From contig CAWBRV010000008.1 in the NCBI GenBank assembly GCA_963791225.1, forward strand, positions 1,364,001 through 1,428,000: 64,000 bases of DNA, written 5' to 3'. The translations under genes and the position numbers were made by a program. The notes below the pieces were generated by a model. The model was given only the letters and a program-made list of their open reading frames with translations, did not search any database and was not told the DNA's origin. How positions within the stretch are numbered: the first letter of the stretch is position 1; every line of letters begins with the position of its first letter. This stretch comes from PALSA-612 sp963791225 (GTDB lineage Bacteria > Actinomycetota > Thermoleophilia > Gaiellales > Gaiellaceae). Positions 58,230 to 64,000 of this stretch are shown here, one piece after another.

Positions 58230-60290
58230 ATGGCGCGCCGCGACACCAACATCTTCGAGCCTGCAATCGTCAAGCAGGCGATCCGCGATGCATTCCCGAA
58301 GCTCGATCCGCGGAGCCAGATCAAGAACCCGGTGATGTTCATCGTCGAGATCGGCAGCGTGATCACGACGATCATCTTCTTCCTCGACATCGCCCGGGGA
58401 ACGACGTTCCAGCTCTGGTTCGTCGCCGCCATCTCGATCTGGCTCTGGCTGACGGTGCTGTTCGCCAACTTCGCCGAGGCGATCGCGGAGGGCCGCGGGA
58501 AGGCGCAGGCGAACGCGTTGCGCGCGACCCGGACGACGACGGTCGCGAAGCGGCGTACCGAGAGCGGCGGGATCGAGGACGTGCCGGCGCCGGAGCTCCA
58601 GCGGGGCGACATCGTCGTCGTCGTCGCCGGGGAGATCATCCCCGCGGACGGCGAGATCATCGAGGGCGTCGGCTCCGTCGACGAGTCGGCGATCACGGGC
58701 GAGTCTGCACCGGTGATCCGTGAGGCGGGCGGCGACCGCTCGGCGGTCACGGGCGGGACGCGCCTGCTCTCGGACCAGCTCGTGATCGAGGTCACGCAGG
58801 AGCCGGGCAAGTCGTTCCTCGACCGGATGATCGCGCTCGTCGAGGGCGCCGAGCGGCGGAAGACGCCGAACGAGATCGCGCTCAACATCCTGCTCGCCGG
58901 CCTGACGATCACCTTCCTGGCCGCGGTCGTGACGCTGCAGCCGTACGCGATCTACGCCGGCTCTCCGCAGTCGCAGACCGTCCTGATCGCGCTGCTCGTA
59001 GCGCTGATCCCGACCACGATCGGCGCGCTGCTGTCTGCGATCGGCATCGCCGGGATGGACCGGCTCGTGCAGCGGAACGTCCTCGCGATGTCCGGACGCG
59101 CGGTCGAGGCGGCCGGCGACGTGGACGTCCTGCTGCTCGACAAGACCGGCACGATCACGCTCGGCAACCGGCAGGCGTCCGAGTTCGTGCCCGTCGACGG
59201 CGTCGGCGACGTCGAGCTCGCCGAGGTGGCCCAGCTCGCGTCGCTCGCCGACGAGACGCCGGAGGGCCGCTCGATCGTCGTCCTCGCAAAGGAGAAGTAC
59301 GGCCTTCGCGGCCGCGAGCTCTCGCCCCACGAGGCGACGTTCATCCCGTTCTCGGCCACCACTCGTATGAGCGGCGTCGACTACGACGGCCGTCAATTGC
59401 GCAAGGGCGCGGCCGACGCAGTCAAGCGCTTCGTCGAGGAGCAGGGCGGCCGCCCCCCCGCCCGACTCGACGAAGAGGTCGACAGGATCGCGCGGGCCGG
59501 CGGCACACCGCTCGTGGTCTCCCGGGACAACTTCATCCTCGGCGTGATCCACCTCAAGGACATCGTCAAGGGCGGCATGAACGAGCGCTTCGACGAGTTG
59601 CGCAAGATGGGCATCCGCACGGTGATGATCACCGGCGACAACCGTGTCACGGCCGCCGTGATCGCCGGCGAGGCGGGTGTCGACGACTTCCTCGCCGAGG
59701 CGACGCCCGAGAACAAGCTCGCGCTGATCAAGGACGAGCAGGGAAAGGGCCGCATGGTGGCGATGACCGGCGACGGCACGAACGACGCGCCCGCGCTCGC
59801 CCAGGCCGACGTCGGCGTGGCCATGAACACCGGTACGTCCGCCGCCAAGGAGGCCGGCAACATGGTCGACCTCGACTCGAATCCGACGAAGCTGATCGAG
59901 ATCGTCGAGGTCGCGAAGCAGCAGCTGATCACGCGCGGCGCGCTGACCACGTTCTCGATCGCCAACGACGTCGCCAAGTACTTCGCGATCCTGCCGGCGA
60001 TGTTCGCCTTCACCTACGCTGCGCACCCGGGCGAGCGTGGGCCGCTCGACGCGCTGAACATCATGCACCTGGGCACGCCCAAGAGCGCGATCCTGTCCGC
60101 GGTCATCTTCAACGCGCTGATCATCCCCGCGCTGATTCCGCTCGCCCTGCGCGGCGTCAAGTACCGGGCGATCGGCGCGACGGCGCTGCTCCGCCGCAAC
60201 CTGCTCATCTACGGGCTCGGCGGCGTGATCCTGCCTTTCGTCGGGATCAAGCTGATCGACCTGATCGTCCACAACGTGTTCGGCGCCTAA
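58230..60290 (+). CDS. kdpB: Potassium-transporting ATPase subunit KdpB (P-type ATPase)
   Basis: 686 residues, usual length. Actuator TGES (AITGESAPV), phosphorylation motif LLDKTGTITLGN, hinge TGDN and GDGTNDAPALAQADVG are intact. ATP hydrolysis drives potassium uptake by KdpA. It follows kdpC by four bases. Confidence 0.95.
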   Translation: MARRDTNIFEPAIVKQAIRDAFPKLDPRSQIKNPVMFIVEIGSVITTIIFFLDIARGTTFQLWFVAAISIWLWLTVLFANFAEAIAEGRGKAQANALRATRTTTVAKRRTESGGIEDVPAPELQRGDIVVVVAGEIIPADGEIIEGVGSVDESAITGESAPVIREAGGDRSAVTGGTRLLSDQLVIEVTQEPGKSFLDRMIALVEGAERRKTPNEIALNILLAGLTITFLAAVVTLQPYAIYAGSPQSQTVLIALLVALIPTTIGALLSAIGIAGMDRLVQRNVLAMSGRAVEAAGDVDVLLLDKTGTITLGNRQASEFVPVDGVGDVELAEVAQLASLADETPEGRSIVVLAKEKYGLRGRELSPHEATFIPFSATTRMSGVDYDGRQLRKGAADAVKRFVEEQGGRPPARLDEEVDRIARAGGTPLVVSRDNFILGVIHLKDIVKGGMNERFDELRKMGIRTVMITGDNRVTAAVIAGEAGVDDFLAEATPENKLALIKDEQGKGRMVAMTGDGTNDAPALAQADVGVAMNTGTSAAKEAGNMVDLDSNPTKLIEIVEVAKQQLITRGALTTFSIANDVAKYFAILPAMFAFTYAAHPGERGPLDALNIMHLGTPKSAILSAVIFNALIIPALIPLALRGVKYRAIGATALLRRNLLIYGLGGVILPFVGIKLIDLIVHNVFGA

Positions 60291-60302
60291 GGTGGCGACG
60301 GA

Positions 60303-61391
60303 ATGCCAGGCCGCTACCGGATCCTGCTCGGGATGGCTCCCGGCGTCGGGAAGACCTACCGGATGCTGCAGGAGGGGCGGCAGGCGAAGGCGGAAGGCCG
60401 TGACGTCGTGATCGGGTACCTCGAGCCGCACGACCGGCCCGAGACCGCCGCGCTCGCCGAGGGGCTGGAGACGGTGCCCCGGCTCCGCGCCGTCCACGGT
60501 GGGCTCGAGCTGGAGGAGATCGACGTCGACGCGGTGATCGCCCGCGCGCCCGAGCTGGCGCTGATCGACGAGCTCGCGCACACGAACGCGCCCGGATCGC
60601 GGCACGAGAAGCGCTTCCAGGACATCGAGGACGTGCTCGCGGCCGGCATCGACGTGATCTCGACGGTGAACATCCAGCACCTCGAGAGCCTGAACGACTC
60701 GATCTTCGAGCTGACGGGCGTGCGCGTCCGCGAGACCTTCCCCGACGGGATCCTCGACGAGGCCGACGAGGTGGTGCTCGTCGATCTGAGCCCCGAATCG
60801 CTGCAGGACCGCATGCGGGCCGGCAAGGTCTACAAGCCGGAGCGCGCGGAGGTGGCGCTGCAGAACTTCTTCCGGCTCGACAACCTCGGCGCGCTCCGGG
60901 AGCTGGCGCTGCGTGAGCTGGCCGAGGACGTCGAGGCGAGGCGGCGGCCGGCGCTGCTCGACCCGCTCAGCCAGCAGGCCGTGGCCGAGCGGGTGCTGGC
61001 GCTCGTCGAGCCGCAGCCGAAATCGCAGCGCATCATCCGACGGGCCTGGCGCTCCGCCCAGCGGCTCGGCGCCGAGATCGACGCGATCTGGGTGCGCAAG
61101 CCTGGGCAGGAGCCGACGGAGGAGGAGGCGACGCAGCTCGCTGCGCTTCGGCGTCTCTCCTCGATGCTCGGCGTGCATTTCCTCGAGGTGGAGGGCGACG
61201 ACCTGGTCGAGGCGGTGCGCCGCTTCGCGCACGACCGCGGCTCGACCTACATCATCGTCGGCACGCCCGACGAGCGGCGCCGTGTCGAAATCCTGCGCGG
61301 GTCGCTGCTCTCGCGGATGGTGCGCGAGCTTCCCGGCATCGACATCCGCGTGGTCACGGACCGCGCGCTTCGGGAGGGGGTGTCCGAGTGA
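60303..61391 (+). CDS. kdpD: KdpD N-terminal protein (separate sensor half)
   Basis: 362 residues. The KdpD N-terminal domain with a Walker A motif (APGVGKTYRML), IDELAHTNAPGSRHEKR and DVISTVNIQHLESLND, then a universal-stress-like domain (about 245-355, ending PGIDIRVV). No kinase part: that is encoded alone at 53270. It senses or tunes the response to potassium, probably binding the kinase. It overlaps the UspA gene. Confidence 0.9.
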   Translation: MPGRYRILLGMAPGVGKTYRMLQEGRQAKAEGRDVVIGYLEPHDRPETAALAEGLETVPRLRAVHGGLELEEIDVDAVIARAPELALIDELAHTNAPGSRHEKRFQDIEDVLAAGIDVISTVNIQHLESLNDSIFELTGVRVRETFPDGILDEADEVVLVDLSPESLQDRMRAGKVYKPERAEVALQNFFRLDNLGALRELALRELAEDVEARRRPALLDPLSQQAVAERVLALVEPQPKSQRIIRRAWRSAQRLGAEIDAIWVRKPGQEPTEEEATQLAALRRLSSMLGVHFLEVEGDDLVEAVRRFAHDRGSTYIIVGTPDERRRVEILRGSLLSRMVRELPGIDIRVVTDRALREGVSE

Positions 61392-61873
61392 ATCCGTTCC
61401 GCAGACGCCCGTCGGCCCGCCCGGGTGCGAAGCGCCTGCTCGTCCCGTTCACGCGCGGGCATCTCGATCCCGACGTTCTGGCCGCGGCCATTCGCATCGC
61501 GCGGGCCGAGGACGCCACCCTGGTTCCCGCCTACCTCGTCGTCACCCGGTTCGAGTTCTCGCTCGACGCGCCGATGCACCAGCAGGTCGACATGGCGATG
61601 CCGCTCCTCGAGGCCGTCGAGAACGCGGCGTTGAAGGCCGGCGTCCCCGTCGACGCGCGGATCGAGAGCGGGCGAACGCCGATCCACGCGCTGCAGCGCC
61701 TCTGGTGCGCAGAGTCCTTCGACCGGATCGTCGTGCCGGCGCCGACCGGGCGCGAGCCAGGGTTCGCGCCCAAGGACCTGCTCTGGATCCTTACGCACGC
61801 ACCGAGCGAGACGGTGATCCTGCGCCCGCAGCCCGAGCACGCGCTCGAGCTGGTTCACGCCGTGGCCGTGTAG
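61388..61873 (+). CDS. Universal-stress-type protein
   Basis: 161 residues, GTG overlapping the previous stop (GTGA). Usp-like fold: RLLVPFTRGHLDPDVLAAAIRIAR at the start, a middle segment RIESGRTPIHALQRLW and FDRIVVPAP. No clear G-2x-G-9x-G ATP loop is visible, so nucleotide binding is uncertain. It lies at the end of the kdp operon and may work with the KdpD N-terminal protein. Confidence 0.75.
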   Translation: MNPFRRRPSARPGAKRLLVPFTRGHLDPDVLAAAIRIARAEDATLVPAYLVVTRFEFSLDAPMHQQVDMAMPLLEAVENAALKAGVPVDARIESGRTPIHALQRLWCAESFDRIVVPAPTGREPGFAPKDLLWILTHAPSETVILRPQPEHALELVHAVAV

Positions 61874-61906
61874 AGGCGCCGGGCGCCGCTAGTAGGGTAG
61901 GCGCCC

Positions 61907-63100
61907 ATGCTGACCGAGACCGGCATCCCGTCGGCTGAGCCCGAAGCGCGTCGCGGCCGCTTGCTGGACCACGTGCGCGAGCGCGGGCTCTCGGGCTGCG
62001 TGCTCTTCGACGAGCACTACATCCGCTACTTCACGAACTTCTGGTTCCTCGCGACCGAGCGGCCGGTCGCCCTGACGATCGACGCGGCCGGCGAGATGGT
62101 GGTCTTCGTCCCCGACTTCGAGGTCGAGCGCGTCCGCGCGGAGACGGCCTTCGAGCGCATCGAGTCCTATCCCGAGTACCCGGGCCTCGAGCACCCGATG
62201 CTGATCCTGCGCGCACTGCTGGCCGACATGGGGATCCGCGGCGCGATCGGCGCCGACCAGGACGGCTACCCGGGCATCCTCGGCTACGAGGGGCCGCCGC
62301 TGAGCGAGGTGACGGAGAGCCGCGTCGAGATCGTCGCGCCCTTCGTCGAGAGCCTGATGGTCCGCAAGAGCGAGGCCGAGGTCGCACTCATCCGGGAGAG
62401 CGCCCGCTGGTGCGCCCACGCCCACCGGCTCTTGCAGGACGCGTCGCGTCCGGGTGCGACCGAGGCGGAGGCCGCGCTCCATGCCGGGCACGAGGCGACC
62501 CTCGCCATGCTGAAGGACATCGGGCCCTCGTACGCCGGCCAGCTGGCGTCGTCGGACGGCGTCTCGGCCGGCTACCGCGGACAGATCGGGACGCGCAGCT
62601 CGTGGGCGCACGCCGTCGCGCACAACATCGAGTTCCGGGCGGGCGACGTGCTCGTGACCGAGACGAGCGCGCCGATCTGGGGCTACAACGCCGAGCTCGA
62701 GCGGGCGCTCGTCGTCGGAGAGCCGACCGACCAGATGCGACGCCTGTTCGACCATATGCTCGCGGCGCAGCAGGTGGCGTTCAAGACGCTGCGGAGGGGC
62801 GTGACGTGCGCGGTCGTCGACGCCGCGGTGCTCGCGTACTTCGAGGCGCACGGCCTGCTCGCGAACTGGCGCCAGCACACGGGCCACGCGATCGGCCTGC
62901 GCAACCACGAGGCGCCGTTCCTGGACATCGGCGACCACACGGCGATCGAGCCGGGGATGGTGTTCACGATCGAGCCGGGCGTCTACGCGAGCGACCTCGG
63001 CGGCTTCCGCCACTCGGACACGGTCGTCGTGACCGAGGACGGGATCGACGTGCTCACGGACTACCCGAGCGACATCGAGAGCCTGACGATCCCGGTCTAG
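61907..63100 (+). CDS. M24-family (creatinase/prolidase-like) hydrolase
   Basis: 397 residues. N-terminal creatinase-like domain (GLSGCVLFDEHYIRYFTNF), C-terminal pita-bread domain (about 150-390) with HAVAHNIEF, the His in HTGHAIGLRNHE and Glu in FTIEPGVYA. The two Asp metal ligands expected in the D-x10-D block are not evident (TETSAPIWGYNAELER instead), as in metal-free creatinase/DoeA-like members. The substrate is probably a small amidine or amino-acid derivative, not decided. Confidence 0.8.
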   Translation: MLTETGIPSAEPEARRGRLLDHVRERGLSGCVLFDEHYIRYFTNFWFLATERPVALTIDAAGEMVVFVPDFEVERVRAETAFERIESYPEYPGLEHPMLILRALLADMGIRGAIGADQDGYPGILGYEGPPLSEVTESRVEIVAPFVESLMVRKSEAEVALIRESARWCAHAHRLLQDASRPGATEAEAALHAGHEATLAMLKDIGPSYAGQLASSDGVSAGYRGQIGTRSSWAHAVAHNIEFRAGDVLVTETSAPIWGYNAELERALVVGEPTDQMRRLFDHMLAAQQVAFKTLRRGVTCAVVDAAVLAYFEAHGLLANWRQHTGHAIGLRNHEAPFLDIGDHTAIEPGMVFTIEPGVYASDLGGFRHSDTVVVTEDGIDVLTDYPSDIESLTIPV

Positions 63101-63108
63101 AGCCGCGT

Positions 63109-63140
63109 CGGCAGGGCCCCGTCGCTGCGGGGCCCTGCCG
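63109..63140. terminator. Bidirectional terminator
   Basis: CGGCAGGGCCCCG (63109-63121) pairs perfectly with CGGGGCCCTGCCG (63128-63140), between convergent genes ending at 63100 and 63158. Confidence 0.75.
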
Positions 63141-63157
63141 TTCGGGTGAAGGGTCGC

Positions 63158-63586
63158 TCAGCGCGTTTCGACGCCGACGACGGTGAACGACTTGTCGACG
63201 TAGACGGTGACGGGCGTGCCGTCCGCCTTGACCATGTGCGCTTCGTAGGCCGCATGGCCGTCGGCGTCCGTCTCGACGCGGACGACGGTGGCGCCGCTGC
63301 CGACCTTGGCCAGCGCGACCTGCTGGACCTTGGCCGCGGTGTCACCCGTCAGCAGCGTCTCGTCGCTCCGCTGGTGGCCCCACGGATCCTGGGCGGTTGC
63401 TCCCGGCGGCGCCGCGGGTGCCTGTGACGGCGCCGTGGTCGACGGGGCGGCGGTCGACGCCGTGGCGCTCGGGGTCGAGCCCGAGCCCGATGCCGCACTC
63501 GCGATGCCGTAGCTCCCGAGTGCGACGCCGACGACGACGGCCGCGACGACCAGGCCTCGCGGCACCGCCCGGTTCTTCTTGTCCAT
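63158..63586 (-). CDS. Membrane-anchored or secreted PepSY-domain protein
   Basis: 142 residues from the ATG at 63586 (AAGGAG upstream). A hydrophobic helix (about 10-32) is followed by an Ala/Pro/Ser/Thr-rich linker (about 33-65) and a PepSY-type domain (about 75-142, ALAKVGSGATVVRVETDADG, AYEAHMVKADGTPVTVYVD). Such domains inhibit proteases or sense outside conditions. Confidence 0.75.
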   Translation of the reverse strand: MDKKNRAVPRGLVVAAVVVGVALGSYGIASAASGSGSTPSATASTAAPSTTAPSQAPAAPPGATAQDPWGHQRSDETLLTGDTAAKVQQVALAKVGSGATVVRVETDADGHAAYEAHMVKADGTPVTVYVDKSFTVVGVETR

Positions 63587-63706
63587 CGGAGGACTCCTTT
63601 CGTCTCGTTGGCGCGTCCGGATCGAACGCACTCCAAGCGTGCGCCCCCGGGCTGAGCAGCCCGTGGGCGCAAGCTGTGAGTTCGATTGGAGTCCTGTTAC
63701 GGCCGA

Positions 63707-64000
63707 CTAGCCGGCCGAGGAGTCCTGCTGCCAGAGGTGGAAGGCGTTCCCCTCGCTGTCGTGGCAGGCCGCGAACCAGCCGTGGCCGGGCACCGGCATC
63801 TTGGCCTCGGCGTCGCCGCCGAGGTCGCGAACCTCCGCCGAGCTCGCGTCGATGTCGTCGGTTGCGAAGTAGAAGTTGGGATGGCCGCTGCGATCCTCGG
63901 CCGGGAACACCGCCGTTCCCATGCTCTCGCTCGCCTGCGCCATCCGGTAATCCATCTCGGGCATCGCGGCCTGGAAGTCCCAGCCGAACAGGCCGTTCCA
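63707..64000 (-). CDS. VOC (glyoxalase-like) protein, cut by the window edge
   Basis: 98 codons are visible; the start lies beyond the right edge, since the frame is open to 64000 (beginning WNGLFGWDFQAAMPEMDYR in part). The end shows FYFATDDIDASSAEVRDLGG and FAACHDSEGNAFHLWQ, a single VOC domain end with the metal Glu region. Such one-domain proteins bind or modify small molecules. Confidence 0.8.
   Translation of the reverse strand, partial: WNGLFGWDFQAAMPEMDYRMAQASESMGTAVFPAEDRSGHPNFYFATDDIDASSAEVRDLGGDAEAKMPVPGHGWFAACHDSEGNAFHLWQQDSSAG

Noticed and set aside
58191..61232. A 1013-codon open frame on the minus strand across kdpB and the KdpD N-terminal gene
   Set aside because: Antisense shadow in GC-rich DNA: Arg/Asp/His/Val-rich, no domains, and it opposes genes with all family motifs.

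Overview
The window is high-GC DNA with dense, overlapping genes, AGGAGG-type ribosome sites, many GTG/TTG starts, actinobacterial gene types (AfsR/BTAD regulator, ANTAR regulators, DUF2188 proteins) and a full Kdp potassium system. This fits an actinobacterium, possibly a Thermoleophilia-like lineage; that placement is inference from gene content, as there is no rRNA or other marker gene here. I recognised no tRNA, rRNA or CRISPR array.

Positions 1 to about 33,000 are a mosaic accessory region: long gene-poor stretches, broken genes, visibly variable base composition and mobile DNA. It holds a transposase remnant at the left edge; three two-gene cassettes (small secreted protein plus membrane-anchored partner; two are paralogous); an IS3-family element (4421-5663) that cut off the start of an ApeA-type HEPN defence gene; a SIR2-type putative NADase gene; an Rhs polymorphic toxin with a candidate immunity gene; a dGTPase-like gene flanked by two DUF2188 genes; an orphan purD; three two-component receivers, one an ANTAR protein behind a strong terminator; and three copies of a winged-helix-like gene. 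Metal and redox genes follow (CDF exporter, lipoprotein with a thioredoxin-like domain, copper-chaperone-like HMA protein). Then comes a minus-strand cluster (27835-31991) resembling a reduced methylamine-dehydrogenase (Mau) locus: secreted propeller, Tat-exported cysteine-rich peptide, membrane protein, MauD-like thioredoxin and MauE-like protein.

From about 33,000 onward the DNA is uniformly richer in GC, tightly packed and chromosome-like: CBS and VOC proteins, a transmembrane AfsR-type regulator with an external propeller, secreted proteins, MscL, and a five-gene operon around an MprF-type lysyl-phosphatidylglycerol synthase with hydrolases. Next are a chromate-resistance-type operon in which ChrB is split into separate domain genes (46935-50355), an MBL hydrolase and a membrane phosphodiesterase-like protein.

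The last large block (53270-61873) is a potassium-uptake locus: a KdpD C-terminal-type kinase, KdpE, two tiny membrane peptides (one KdpF), KdpA, KdpC, KdpB, a separate KdpD N-terminal protein and a UspA protein. KdpD is split in two and the order is A-C-B. The window ends with an M24 peptidase-like protein, a PepSY protein and a VOC protein cut by the right edge.
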